Notes: generated from the sequence alone by a model not told the origin. DNA of 64,000 bases from Ctenosaura bakeri (GCA_948474755.1 CAOLHI010001012.1:248001-312000), one strand, 5' to 3'; positions 22,643 to 34,689 are shown, numbered from the stretch's first letter. Numbers and translations are program-made.

Positions 22643-23258
22643 TGTTGTGCCTGCTAGCCCTGCCCACACTCTCCAGTGACATCCAGAAAGTACACAAATG
22701 AATAGAATCTTATTATACAATCTATAAATTATTCCCCAATAAAATGAGCCCAAAAACTACTTCAGTAACAATGAAACATACATTCAGCTATATAAGCCTA
22801 GTCTCAAGGCCACTGAGAGCAGACTTGGGTACCGGTCAAATTTTTTTCAGGCCCCAAGAGTTCACTTATTTCTTCAAAGTCTCTCAAATCTTTATGGGGT
22901 TGGGGGAACATACTGTCATTCCCATCAACAACCAGTATTCTTTCCTCAGCCATTTATCCAACTTCATTCTTTGAACTTCACCCAGAGGTTACCCCCTCCC
23001 ATGTCACATGCTCTTCAGTGGTTAATCAGGGCAGCCAAGATATATGCAGGTGGGGGACTTTGAGGCCCATCCACAATGCCAGCATCTCCTTAGAATTTGG
23101 GGAAATTATAGCTCAAAGGAGGATCTTTTCACTAGTACTAACTGTAGAGAGGACTCCAGTTAAAAGTTAAAGAGAGTATTTTATTTGGATTGTCAAAGCA
23201 CACAAGAAATCAGATAAGAACCATACAAGGCTATAGGAAGGTAAAGTGTGAAAGGCTG
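22643..23258. other. Unassigned DNA right of the LTR
   Basis: No retroviral primer-binding site or gag frame follows the LTR. No other feature recognised. Confidence 0.5.
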
Positions 23259-23259
23259 G

Positions 23260-23268
23260 AGAGAGAGA

Positions 23269-23326
<58 letters not shown>
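23260..23326. repeat. (GA)n microsatellite
   Basis: About 30 GA units with one GGGA interruption near 23271. The serine/leucine-rich minus-strand frames here come from the repeat. Confidence 0.97.
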
Positions 23327-23331
<5 letters not shown>

Positions 23332-24220
23332 TGAATGGGTGGAAAGGGTGATAGGTACCAGTCCTGAAGAAGAAGGTCAAAGCAGAGTAGACAGTGTTGA
23401 AGGTAGCAAGAACAGAAGTCTGGGCACCACATATTACATTCAAGTACTACAATTTGCTGGAGCCATTTCCTACCCTGAAGGGGGTGCATAGACAAAGCTG
23501 CAATGGCTTTCCTACAAAACTGACAAAGGAATCCAGAATGGGATGATTCCCTTAACTCTATGTGAAAAACATTGATGGGAGTCAAGATAATCTCTTAATT
23601 ACTGGTTGGGCAGGGGGTCTAAGGGGGGATTTCCCTAGGGTCAGATCACAGTAGAGTCTCTGATTGCTTCACCTGGGCAGTTTTGCCTTTTATTGTATGT
23701 GGGTGTGCATAAGGTTTTGAAAGGATTATCGCAAACCAATTATCTTGGGGATTTCTGCCTAATCTTCTCTGAACTTATGACCTCACCATATCTAAAGTCA
23801 GCCTGACCTGGCAACATGCTTCCAGCCAGTATGCTTTCAAACATGTTTTATAGCCATAAAAATGTTCAGTTATGAAAATAGCATACCCCTCAGAGTGGGA
23901 GTGTAGAGTATGGTAATAAGGAGGTAGTGCTTTTGAAAGCAAAGGAGTTTGCAAAGAATTAGAAGAGCTGCTCACTTGAACAATTGAGATGGAGGCATTG
24001 TGGCTGCCCTTCCTCCTCTGGGTAACAAAAGACACAGTGGGCTGGTTGCCTCCACTTCTCTGTATTCAGCCATCGCCACCACTTGCATTTTACCTGTGGT
24101 TTTTCCAGTTCCACCCATCCAGGCACCTTCCCTTTTCATTCTCTTCTTCCCATTCACTGGCACTACTACATCCCTTCATTCACACTCATCTTCTCTCCCT
24201 CACTTGGGCTCCGATCCTTC
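23327..24220. other. Unassigned DNA
   Basis: No gene or named repeat recognised. The frames near 23989-24263 have no motif. Confidence 0.4.
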
Positions 24221-24279
24221 TCTGCTATTCCAGAGACTAGTCTCTGGAATAGCTAGTCTCTAGTCTTTGGAATAGCAGA
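24221..24279. repeat. Nested perfect palindrome
   Basis: Positions 24225-24252 form a perfect 28-base palindrome (CTATTCCAGAGACT and its complement). The same arm appears once more at the right (CTAGTCTTTGGAATAGCAGA), pairing with the left arm with one change. The structure lies 14 bases left of the CR1 3' end. Confidence 0.85.
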
Positions 24280-24292
24280 AAACAAATTTTGC

Positions 24293-25402
24293 AAATCATA
24301 GAATCATAGAGATCCAAGAGACCACAGGGATCATCCAGCCTAACTCCCTGCTATGCAGGAACACACATCAAAGCACTCCCGACAGATGGCCATACAGCCT
24401 GTGCTTAAAAACATCCAAAGAAGGAGACTCCACCACACTCTGAGGCAGCAAATTCCACTGGCAGACAGCTCTGACCATGAGGAAGTTCTTCCTGAGGTTC
24501 AGGTGGCATCTTCTTTCCTGCAGCTTGAATTTATTGTTCCTTGTCCTAGTCTCTGGAGAGTGGAAAACAAGCCCACTCCCCCCTCGACATGACATCCCTT
24601 CAAATATTTAAACATGGCTATCATGTCCCTTCTTAACCTTTTCTTCTGCAGATTAAACATACCCAGCTCCCTAAGCCACTCCTCATAGGGCATGGCCTCC
24701 AGACCCTTTACCATTCTGGTTGCTCTCCTCTGGATATGCTCCAGCTTGTCAATCTCCTTCTTGAATTGAGGTGCCCAGAACTGGACACAGTATTCCAAAT
24801 GAGGTCTAACCAAAGCAGAATAGAGTGGCAGCATCACCTCCCTCAATCTAGACACCATACTCTTATGGATGCAACCAAGAATCACATTGGCTTTCTTGGC
24901 TGCCACATCACACTGCTGACTCATGTTCAGCTTGTGATCTACCAAGACTCCTAGATCCCTTTCACACATACTGCTATCCAGCCACGAGTCCAACATCTTA
25001 TATTGTGCATGCCATTTTTTCTGCCTAAGTGCAGGACCTTACATTTTTCTCTGTTGAAATTCACTTGGTTAGCTTTGGCTCAGCTCTCCAATCTATCAAA
25101 GTCATTTTGAATTTTGACCCTGTCCTCTGGCATTTTAGCAAGCCCTCCCAATTTGGTGTCATCTGCAAATATGATCAGCATGCCCTCTACTCAGCACTGG
25201 ACCCAGGACAGAACCCTGTGGCACCCCACTAGTCACTTCTCTCCAGGATGAAAAGCAGCCATTGGTGAGCACCTTTTGGGTTCGTTCGGTCAACTAATTA
25301 TAAATCCACCTAACAGTAGCCTGCATTTTACTAGCTTCTTTACAAGAATGTCATGGGGAACTTTGTCAAAGGCCTTATTGAAATCAAGCAAATCAATATT
25401 GT
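24293..25402 (-). mobile_element. 5'-truncated CR1 LINE
   Basis: The 3' terminus is on the left and shows the CR1-type short terminal repeat (ATCATAGAATCATAGA). Reading leftward on the minus strand, the element covers the end of the reverse transcriptase, the C-terminal domain and a short 3' UTR. The upstream part of ORF2 and all of ORF1 are missing, as expected from 5' truncation. The 5' edge near 25402 is where CR1 words stop (AAATCAAGCAAATCAATATT). Confidence 0.95.
24499..25330 (-). pseudogene. CR1 ORF2 reverse transcriptase C-terminal relic
   Basis: On the minus strand I read [15 protein letters not shown] (the conserved block before the catalytic motif), then FADDTKLGG (the FADD catalytic pair kept, at about 25145-25180), NREKCKVLHLGR, ERDLGVLVDHKLN, LVRPHLEYCVQFWAP and RRDMIAMFKYLKG. 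A 165-codon stretch (24996 to 24499) is open. Between [12 protein letters not shown] and FADD the sequence is about 30 codons shorter than expected, with a frame change, so the protein is broken despite the intact catalytic residues. CR1 reverse transcriptase copies its own RNA at the nicked target. Here it is a relic with no 5' half. Confidence 0.92.
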
Positions 25403-26264
25403 ACATAATTCTTCTTTTCTTTTAAATTTACCAATTTTACCACAGATGTTAAAAACAGTAAACAAATAATGATATGACTGAGAAAGATAAAAACTTATGT
25501 TACACAGTGAGGTCATAGGCATGTTCCAGACCACTGGGTCCAGGGAATTTGTACTGATTCCTTGCACGACAGAGTCCACAGTGGTTAGTTGCCACAATCA
25601 CACACTCCCCAGAACACACTGGTATTTATGTGCATACAGCTTGGGCACCTAACCCACATAGGTCATTGGTATAGATCCTATGTTGCATATACACCAAAAG
25701 CTTCCACATGCCAGAGATACTTCTGAAATATATGTTCACATATTCAACATTGCCTGCAGTAAGTCAGCATCATTCACCTATCTTGTTATGTGCAGCTGCT
25801 GGCTGTCTTTTCTAAATTGCTTTAAAAATTAGTCAGTTTTGAGAATTTGGGCTAAATTCTAAAATATATTCATTTCTCTTTAAATATACTGTGATACCTA
25901 ACAAGAAGCATGCTAATCTTGTCTTGAAACATATTTCATGCCATTCTCTATCACAGCACTGCTGCAAAAATCATCTCTTACAAATCCTTAGAAGAGATTA
26001 GCTCATCCCAGTCAGAGCCAAATGAAATCACTCACTAAACATGCTCACCCTACAAGTTTGTAAACTTTGAAAAGATGGAAATTTGGTGCCTTTGCAAATC
26101 AGAAGTGCCAGACATTCTCAGTGCCCCCAGTTTTGTTCCACTTTGGAAAAGTTTTCATGATATGTACAGGCCAACTGACCAGCCACCAGAGACATGGTCC
26201 ATCTTAAAGCCAAGATCCTATATCAAAGAAACAACTATGATGTGAAGACTGTTATGCACAAAAC
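25403..26264. other. Unassigned DNA
   Basis: No gene or repeat recognised between the CR1 and the MITE at 26268. Confidence 0.4.
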
Positions 26265-26267
26265 ATA

Positions 26268-26684
26268 GGCCCTTTCTGCAGCTTGCCTTTTTGCAGAGCT
26301 GGGGTGCGGGGATTGCGCAAGCAGCCTCCAGCGAGAGGCTCTCGCGTCCCCACTGCTTCAGCTCCTCCTAAGCAGGCAGCGCGAGAGCCCCACCTCTTCC
26401 TTCCACAGCACAGCCTGGGAGTTTTGCAGGCTGTGCTGGGGCAGGAAGTGCAACTGCCACAGTTCCAGAGGCTCTGCACGCACAGCAAGTGCACATGGGG
26501 CCCTGGAGCAATGAGCGATCACACAGCATTTTCGGCCGAAAGCCTAAAATAAAAAAGTGTGCGAGTGGCGCCTGCCCTACCCTGGAGCGTTGCGCGATTT
26601 TGAGTGCATTGTGCAGATCACTCCTCACAATCACATGACGCTGCAGGTGCCCTTTTGCATGGCAAATGCTGTGCGAAAAGGGCT
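26268..26684 (-). mobile_element. GC-rich MITE, family B
   Basis: It runs from GGCCCTTTCTGCAGC to GTGCGAAAAGGGCT. The flanks are ATA on the left and ATG on the right, consistent with a 3-bp duplication with one change. The interior aligns throughout with 6663-7095, including CAGCCTGGGAGTTT and GGGGCCCTGGAGCAATG. Overlapping frames on both strands come from high GC content and show no transposase motif. Confidence 0.9.
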
Positions 26685-26725
26685 ATGGACTATTGTTACT
26701 AGTCTATTGACTACAAGAATACTCA

Positions 26726-26755
26726 GGGCGTGTTCACATGGTTAAACTCCTTCGA

Positions 26756-26791
<36 letters not shown>

Positions 26792-26962
26792 TCTGCCTAT
26801 TACCTTTATATGTAGAGAATGAGAATCAAGTTTTGAATGTGAACAGTTAGTTCCACGGGAACAAATTATGATCATGAATAGCCCAGCACCAAAGACCTTC
26901 TCCACACAGTTACCTACCTATGTACAAATCCTGTTGGGGGAATTTGGCAGTGTGAATGGGCC
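26726..26962. mobile_element. Possible GGCC-ended MITE, family F, with (TC)n
   Basis: The left end GGGCGTGTTCACATGG and the right end CAGTGTGAATGGGCC are inverted and similar. The flanks TCA and TTA differ by one base. A (TC)n microsatellite fills 26757-26787. Only one copy is visible, so this is tentative. Confidence 0.4.
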
Positions 26963-28668
26963 TTACATAGTACCTATTTATAGAATGTTGATAAAATCAC
27001 AGTGTTCTCTAATGTACTATATAAAAGTGCTGAACGCAAGCAATGACAAGCACATTATCTTGGCAAGGATTCATTCACCTGTTAGGACCTTAATTCATTG
27101 TAGGGAGACATATATTTTATTTAACATTCATATTACCAAGAGCCATAAATAAAAAAAGAGGCTAAAATGGTCTTATGTGGCATACAGTGGCCAGAAAATT
27201 AAGTTAAAGCTTTTTATCTGCCGTTATCTCATCTCTGTTATGTATAACTATCGCATGTCTGTAAACAATGAATGAGCTGATACTACAGCCTGATTTAAAT
27301 ACATTGGTTTGAACCTACACACAAGGGTGTCAATAAGGACACAAAATTTCAGACAATGATGGCTAGTTGTGTTTTTCCATCATAGAATCATAAGAAAGGC
27401 TCTGGTAATGTAGCTCTTGGTTGCTCATATTTTCATGACTGACTGACTGGGGATTTATGTCCTGACAGTGCTTGCCCATGGTGTCTCTTTACTCACAATC
27501 TCCACATTTCCACCTAGGATGTAGTGACATTTTACCACATGAACTGAAAGCACATTATACAGTAATCTTGCCGAAACTAAGCAATTCCGGACAATGCCTT
27601 GAGAGGATATCCCATATATAGTGTCATGACTTCTGTGTCAGAAGGAAGAATGGATATAAAAGATAGTAAAATCATCAACTTCAAGTGTCTTCAGAAATTG
27701 TGGGACTTCAAGTCATAAGATTCTTTACCACTAGCTATGCTGATTAAGGTTGATGGGGATTGCCATCCACAAATACTTGGAAAGCTACACTTAACCGACA
27801 CCTGATATAGTCAAATAGTTCCCTTGTGGATGTAAATATAATTTAGTGAGATCATCACTGGGTATCATAGGAAGAGCATAAGATGAACCAAGCTCAACTA
27901 ACTTAACTTTCTGTTCATGAAATTCAGCTAATAACTATGGAAGCCCCCCAGAAGGACATGAGTGCAACTGCAATCTCCCACTAGTGCCCCTCAAACTGAT
28001 TTACAGAATCACGTTTCCTCTAGCACTGGAAGGAGTATATGTGCACCATAACTAGGATGGAAATCTCCATCTTCCATGAATTTGTGTAATTTCTATTTGA
28101 AGTGCTGTCCAATTGAGTCAACCTATAAAATTTAAGAATCAATAGTCATGATTTATTTTTATCTCTGTTAGCCAAATTATGTTTGTTATCACAGTGTGGG
28201 TGGTTGTAGAAAACAGGATTGTTTTAAAAAACAGGTTAAAGCCAACAGTAGTTAAAGACTGTCGTATATGGACCTTAAAAAAAAGCAAAACTATATCTCT
28301 TCTGGTCTGCTTCGCCAATAGTTGAAATGACAGCAGTGTGTGCTGCCTTATCTCTGACTTGTTTCTGGCCTTCGTTTTCTCAGGGACAGCCACTGGACTT
28401 TCTGCAAGGGCAGTCACTACGCTCTGGATTTCACCAATACTTGTCGTGGAGTGCCTCCAATTTGAAAGCAGAGCTTCTACTCAACGTGGAGCAACTATTG
28501 CAGGACAAGCAGAAAATCTTTGGATGGATTTCCCACCCCTGTGGTGCACCATCTCTGGTTATTTAAAGTAATTTTTAATGTTACAGACCTTCAAGTTAAA
28601 TTCAATGTATGACAAGCCTATCATAGGGTTTTCTTGGAAAGATTTATTCTCTGTCATTACCTTTCTCT
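26963..28668. other. Unassigned; old foldback at 27679-27795
   Basis: A diverged foldback repeat (GAAATTGTGGGACTTCAAGT and, inverted, CCACAAATACTTGGAAAGCT) lies at 27679-27795. A block at 28330-28565 has open frames on three phases and a possible splice acceptor (TTTTCTCAG) at about 28374-28382, but I recognise no protein in it. Confidence 0.4.
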
Positions 28669-28669
28669 A

Positions 28670-28785
28670 AGGCTGAGAGAAAGTGACTTGCCCAAGATCA
28701 CCTGTAGGTTTCCATGGCTGAGCAGGGATTCAAACCCTTCTCTTCTAGAGCCCTAGTCCAGCACTCAAACCACAACATCACACTT
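28670..28785 (-). mobile_element. tRNA-derived SINE fragment
   Basis: In antisense it reads GTGACTTGCCCAAGATCACC, then TTTCCATGGCTGAGCAGGGA, TTCAAACCC (a box B remnant) and CAGCACTCAAACCACAACAT. This is the head of the SINE found in full at 32622 and 41200. Confidence 0.75.
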
Positions 28786-28929
28786 AATTAGTAATTACTT
28801 TATGGCAAATATCTCTGGATTAGAGAGGGAAGAGTACTCACGAATACTCAAATCTTAGATAAAAAGGGAGGTGGGGTCTGAATGTCAGAGGAAACTCTGG
28901 TGAGGAGAATCTTGGGTGAACAAGAATCT

Positions 28930-29270
28930 TCACAGTCCTGCAAAAAAACAGAAACAAAAAACAAAAACACAGGCACGCTTTTACAGAAAACAATATTTTC
29001 TGATCAAATATGTGTGCGCGCATGTGTGCATGCAGAAAGCAAGTTTCCTGTGCAGAAAACTTGATTTTCTATAGCAAAAACAGTATTTCACACAGAAAAG
29101 ACTGGGGGTTGTTTTCACGAAAAAAAAAAACTTGTGGATTTTTTTGCAGAAGAAATGATGAACACCAAATCATTCTTGCAAACAGTGCAGTTTTTGAGGA
29201 TTTTTTCATAGCAGAGAGAAAAAAGATTGATTCTTGCTCATGAGCAATAAATGCATGAATATTTACATCC
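28930..29270 (-). repeat. Dispersed repeat X, antisense copy
   Basis: The minus strand follows the repeat at 17790: a CTGCTATGAAAAAATCCTCA segment, then units such as CAGAAAATATTGTTTTCTGT. A small alternating GCGC/CATG run (29010-29030) sits inside. The frames through it are low-complexity. Confidence 0.55.
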
Positions 29271-29279
29271 CGACTCTGG

Positions 29280-31900
29280 GCCAAACTGCATGTTACACTG
29301 AAGCTCCGCGTAGCATGACCCTGGTGTTTCCTTCTCTATTTTGAACCAACCAAAAGGAGAGTTCTTTGCAATGGTAAAGAACTGTTTGATTCTCCAACTG
29401 CCAACTATTTTACCCTATGGTTGCTTTCACCTCAGGGGAATCAGAGGTAAACATCAAACTGCACAGCTAAAGAAGAAAACCAGGAGGAGAGCAGATGAAA
29501 TGACTGGCAGAGGAATAATTAAGCACTACTTTCACTCATTACTTCTTCACAAGACACACTTTCCTGAAGGTAATATCCAATTTGGAAAGGACCACTGGGC
29601 CAATGTTTTGTGAAGAAGTAGGCAGTATATAATTTGGCCATCCTACGTCCAAGTTAAAGATGATGAGAATTAACTATTCCCTTCTTTCGAAGCATGTTCA
29701 TTGACATTCTGCTTACTGGCAGACTGAAAATTAGAACCAACAGTATGAGAAGGGAACATAAAGGAGGTCATTGGCAGGAGTCCTCTTGGGGTATTATGCT
29801 AGCATAAATATAATTGTGCAAGGGAATACTCTTTTTCAGAGGCTCTTTGCCTAATGTAACAAATCTTTCAACAAGTACACTAACAACCCTCTTTCTTACT
29901 TTTGATCATTGTGAAGTGAATGAGCTCCAAGCCTTGGTGCCCTTTTCATAATTAGTTGTCCCACTGTGGGATCCAGCATAACTACTCTCACATACATTCA
30001 TATTATACCTTAAGCACAAAAGGATCTTGACCATTATTCCCAAATAATCTCCTACATTATGTCAGAGTAGTTAAGTGATTGTGCAAATAAGGGACTATAT
30101 ACATATATGTGCAGAGTTTTGTTTTCAGATGTCTCTTATTTGAGGGCCAGAAAGTTGGCCCCTTAGCAGACTGATGGTTGTTCCTTATTATAAGGGATGT
30201 TCCTTATCATAAGGGATGTCATCTATTTGAGGATTAGAAAGCTTTTTCTTTTCCTGAACAAGATGTCAAAAAAAATAAATCCTGTATTTTCAGGTGTGAA
30301 CCCTTCGTAACGACAGAAATATGTGTACCATGTAATTTATGAATGTGGTTTTGTTAATTTTACAGAGAAAAACATGGCTAAGTTAATTGAAATCAATACT
30401 GTTATTAGGTAAAACACAGCTTTGTTAACAGCTATTTTCTGATTGTGAACCCTGCATGTCATGAATTTCTACTGCCCCTGACAAAACTAGTGGTCAGAGT
30501 AATCAGTACAACATAGTTCTAGTTTTATTTCCTCCTATGCATCTCCTCAGGTTTAGTGTGGGATTTTCCCTCCATCTATATAGGCAAAAGATATGGTGAA
30601 ACACACTGTGAATATTCTTGATGCATTTCCATAAAGGCCTCAAAGGAGCTCTCTGAAAGTACAGAACATTTCTACCACTGAAACTATGCAGTTTTCCACA
30701 GATGCCACACAATTTAAATAGAATTGTTTCCTTGAAAGCCATTATCGGCAGAAATGAGACAGCTCTATTATCTTCATCTCATTGAAACAATGGATGATGG
30801 TTGCTCCTTGTGGGGCACAGTTTATTGGAATCAGTTGAGTTTTAAATTCCAAAAGAAAAGCCAATATACTCTCAGCTAAAACAGGGTACTGTTAAAATAG
30901 TGCAATGTTCCCCATAGTTGTGTCCCAGTGGAAGGTAGCAGGGGATTCCAGGTCACCTGGCTATTTCACACTCTGTCTCACTGATTGTCTCTCAGATGAC
31001 TCTTTCTCTTAATTAGTTCAGCATATCTCACTTAAAACCAAAGACTTCTGGTTTAAATACAATGCTTCCTCTGCATTTGTGGGTTTGACCTTAATGAATT
31101 TGATTATTCATGAGGCATGTGCTTGCCTTCCTCCTCCCATTCTCCTCCTCCGATTCCTTTGCATTCCTCACCCCATGCTTGTGAGGCTTGTGTTTAAAAT
31201 GGATATATTTTTTTCCTTTTTGGTGAGCAAAGGCCCTCCCCACTGCTGGAGATGTGTCCTCTCTGCCATGTGGCTGCACATTCTTCTGTTTAATGGCTGC
31301 TGATTTGTCAGATAATCTCTTTGCTCCTACCCCTTCCCTCTGGGAGGAATCTCCTTTCTCAAGATGGCCACAGAAGTATCTAGAACTCCAAAACTCAGCA
31401 CTCCACTCCTCTGTCTGAAGGGAAAGTACCGATAAGCCCTTTACCGTATCTTTTTCTTCCCCCTGCAAGTGCCAGTGCTAGAGGCAAGAGAATGGGAGAA
31501 GGAAGTTCTGGAGGGAAATGGGAGAATGGGAGCATGGGGGAGGGGGATATTCATTATTTTTCCACTTTCACAAGGGATCAGCACCCAAACCCTCATGAAT
31601 GTGGAGGGGCCATTATAATCATACTTCCCATTCCAGATTACATTAGTGTGCTATATGCAAGAAATGATCTAGGAACATTTTCACAGATGTCATTAAAAAG
31701 TATATTTGAACATCCCTGTTGGTCCATGTACAATAATTATAATTTCTACACATTATAGATTGGCTGTTGTTCACATTATAGACCACCATATAAAGACAAA
31801 CTTTATTTAAACCCTATCTCTAACTGCAGGAAATCCAAAAATATCTGTCAGAGGATAAAAGTACACCACCAGAGTAACTGTAGCAGACCTTGAAATAAAG
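29280..31900. other. Unassigned DNA with a short tandem duplication
   Basis: TGTTCCTTATNATAAGGGAT occurs twice in tandem at about 30179-30222. No gene or mobile element recognised elsewhere in this stretch. A 125-codon minus-strand frame at 31091-31468 has no motif I know. Confidence 0.4.
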
Positions 31901-31904
31901 ACTG

Positions 31905-32440
31905 TCATGCCCTGCTTCCATAGTATACTCTGACTCAGAGTCTGAAACAGACGGCATGCCAGAGGCTGAAACAAGGGCATGAAAGGATCTGCAGTATATA
32001 GAGAGAGGTTACAGTGAGAGAAACAGAATGGGGGATGGGGTGCCAGCTCCAACAAAGAGTCTTGCGTCTTCAGATAAAGAAGAACACTTATCTATACCCA
32101 GCTTTGCAGAGCGCAGGCAGCAAAGAGAGATCTGGTGTTGCTCTTTCAGAATTTGTAACTGGCAAGAATCAATCAAGTCACAGCTGTGCTAGGCTTCAGA
32201 CCTATTTAGCTGACACCCTTCCCCTCCAGGAGCTATAAGAGCTTATATGACCTTCTATCCTGCTGGATGCCTTGATGAATGCTTAGACTTACCCTGGACA
32301 CTCCCTTGCTGTGGAACCCTGTCAGACTTTGTTTATGTTGGACTTTATTTATGACTCTGTGCTTACTGTCTGGAAGTAAGTAAAGAGCTCGGAGTTATTC
32401 AGTTTGTTTTGTTTATCAGCTGTGCCAGGACTGAGATAAG
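31905..32440 (+). mobile_element. LTR-like block (possible solo LTR)
   Basis: It begins near TGTCATGCCCTG. It holds a TATA-like CTATAAGAGC (32233) and an AAGTAAAGAGCTCGGAGTTA stretch (about 32375) like a poly(A) region, and ends near GTGCCAGGACTGAGA. The order resembles a retroviral or Gypsy LTR. No clean TG...CA pair or target duplication was found, so this is a weak call. Confidence 0.3.
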
Positions 32441-32621
32441 AAAAAGACTCCATTGGATGGAACTGCCTACTACTCCATATTCCTTGCATTCCAGAAGCCC
32501 TGTGATGAACTGACAGCCTTTCCTGTGAATAAATGAGACATATTGTAATCCAATGTGAGGAAATAAAGATGTATTTGGAGTTCCTAATAGAGCAGCAACC
32601 ACTATTTTGTATGTAGTCTTG

Positions 32622-32815
32622 AGAGCCAATGTGGTCCAGTCGTTTGAGTGTTGAACTATGACCCTGGAGACCAATGTCTGATTCCCTGTTTGGCCATGGA
32701 AACCTACTGTGTGATTTTGGGCATGCCACATACTCTTAGCCTCCCAAAACCCTGTGATAGGTTCACCTTAGGGTCACCATAACTCAGAAACTATTTGAAG
32801 GCACACAACAACAGC
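32622..32815 (+). mobile_element. tRNA-derived SINE, full length
   Basis: The head GAGAGCCAATGTGGTCCAGT contains a degraded box A. A box B remnant (GATTCCC) follows at about 32680. Then come TTTGGCCATGGAAACC, GTGATAGGTTCACCTTAGGG and the tail GAAGGCACACAACAACAG. RNA polymerase III would read it if it were intact. It is a member of the common squamate tRNA-SINE type, named here by pattern only. Confidence 0.85.
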
Positions 32816-32889
32816 AGCTATAATTTTTCCACAGAAGGTATTTCTCTTTCATTGTTACTGCCTTTATACCTCAGAAGTAGGCATACCTA

Positions 32890-33130
32890 GGGATGTGAAA
32901 ATCTTCCAGTCTTGACTCCTTTGTGTTTCTTCAAATCTTGCCTGCATTTTCTCCATCTTTGTTTCTGCATCCTGCACTGAAATTTGAATACATTTTGAAT
33001 GCATATTTTTAATGTGTATTAATGAATGCACTTTCCCATTGACTACAGTGAATTTCTCTTTTTTTGGAATTATAGGCTCTTTTGGGCATTCTCATTTAAA
33101 ACTATTTGGATTCTTCCCTGTGTACTTTAT
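32890..33130 (+). repeat. Dispersed repeat Y (GCATTTTGAAT words)
   Basis: It begins at GGGATGTGAAAATCTTCC and continues with TCCTTTGTGTTTCTTC and TACATTTTGAATGCATATTT. A likely inverted copy lies at 34300-34510. Family unknown. Confidence 0.4.
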
Positions 33131-33139
33131 TTCTTCAAA

Positions 33140-34298
33140 ACACATGTAAAGCTCATACATGAATCCTTATGGTCATGAGAAGCGACATGAGAAGGCTACT
33201 CTCATGGTAGCTATCAACTCCAACAAATATCTTTTCTATCCTTTTAAGTTCTCCACAGAAAACAGATTCTAGCGTCTGTACCAAGCTCTGGCACCAGCTA
33301 AGCCCAGGTGTCCTGCACAGCACATGTCACATCACTGGCATATTGTTGCTGAATTATAAATAAAGAAAACCACAAGTTATGGAGACCTATGTTAGCTTAC
33401 CAATAGAATGTTGTAGTTTAGTTATGCTTCAGGAGTCAAATTCCCTGACTATTATTGCAATAAAAAGTTTAGCTTTGCTAAAATTGCAGAACCTTTCAAC
33501 ATACACAGACTGAAAAGGGAAGGTTAAATAAATTAGGAAGTCTTTGCTCTCACAAAGTCTTGGATTAGCTCATCCTCCAGTTTTTTAATGGTATAAATGT
33601 CCCATCCTGACTTGCTTCCCATTGCCAAGGGAAAAGTTGACTGCAACCTTAAACAGCTTTTATTGGCTTGAAGGAAGGCTTCAACCACAGCTTCTGCCAG
33701 TTATGGATTATGTTGATCTGACACGAGCCCAGACACACATATGTCTTCATTCTCTTTCTAATATTCCATACCTTTTTTTTTAAAAAAAGAAATGGTATTG
33801 TTATTATCAAATGACATATTCCTGCATAGCAGCGGGGTATATTCTTCTTCTTCTTTTCACCCTTCAGAAGGGCTGAATTTTTTTGTAAACCACAGCTGCT
33901 AATTCTTTGGTTTTAAGTCCTGATGGTGACAACCGATCATTTTACAACCCAGGTAGCTGCCACACATATTGCATAGATGCAACAAGCACCTGTTTCTTTA
34001 CAGTTTAGGTTCTATAATCCTGCATGATTTTTTTTTCTTTTAAAAGTTAATTTGCTTACTTCCTGAGAATATGGAGACTGACTGCTGTGTCTTTTTAAAG
34101 ATATTTACATGATCTCTGATTTTCTAATACACAAAGATCTAATAAACGGGCAGTTTTTGACATGATACTGACAGATGCTGGGGGAACATATTTTGTTAGG
34201 CAGACCAATGTCTGCTCTTCCAGTCCTGGTCAATTTTGCCATGTTAATTCTTAAATCCCATCCCATTTCTACATTGTCTGTGAATTTATGAAAAGAGA
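33140..34298. other. Unassigned AT-rich DNA
   Basis: No gene, LINE, SINE or MITE word recognised. Confidence 0.4.
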
Positions 34299-34299
34299 A

Positions 34300-34510
34300 A
34301 TCTGCTGGAATATTTGTATTTAAATGCATATTTCAATATGTATTTTCACACAAAATACATATTTATAAATGAATTTTATTTGAAAGAAGACATTCGCAAA
34401 CTTATTTTACCCTGAAGTACTTCTTTCAAAATGCATTTTGTGCTTTTCTGAAGCAGAGGAGTACACTGCAAAATTCAAATAAGTGAGAAACGCAAAGGAC
34501 TATTGTGTTT
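34300..34510 (-). repeat. Dispersed repeat Y, antisense copy
   Basis: The minus strand reads TCCTTTGCGTTTCTCACTTA, then ATTTTGCAGTGTACTCC and GCACAAAATGCATTTTGAAA. This parallels 32890-33130 in order with many changes. Confidence 0.4.
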
Positions 34511-34549
34511 CAATCTGCTCATTTTTCCATTAGATGCAGATCAGGGTTT

Positions 34550-34685
34550 AGATCCAATTGCTTGTCCTAAAGTAGATCCATTGAAATTCATAAGATTTGC
34601 AACAGTATATTGATTTACTAGTTTTCAGTTGATTCAATAGGTCTATTCTAATTGGGGGTAACAACTGGATTTAGGCACAGGTAAC
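34550..34685. repeat. Dispersed repeat Z (foldback)
   Basis: AGTAGATCCATTGAAATTCA on the left is mirrored by TTGATTCAATAGGTCTATTC on the right, as in the copy at 19195. Shorter remnants of similar words occur near 61490-61545 and 62715-62800. Confidence 0.5.
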
Positions 34686-34689
34686 ATCA

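Noticed and set aside
22643..23258. Internal retroviral region after the LTR
   Set aside because: No primer-binding site or gag/pol-like frame follows, and the duplication ATTA closes the element at 22638.
23193..23585. 130-codon minus-strand frame with a Ser-Leu repeat
   Set aside because: The core is the (GA)n microsatellite, and the flanks have no recognisable motif.
24499..24996. A host gene encoding a 165-residue protein
   Set aside because: The protein is the CR1 reverse-transcriptase C-terminal region, and the DNA ends in the CR1 3' terminus.
31091..31468. 125-codon minus-strand frame
   Set aside because: No motif, no splice context that I can support, and no match to a remembered family.
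32349..32731. 126-codon minus-strand frame
   Set aside because: It reads the tRNA-SINE and the LTR-like block in antisense.
32622..32815. A functional tRNA gene
   Set aside because: Boxes A and B are degraded and the body continues into a SINE tail. It cannot fold as a tRNA.
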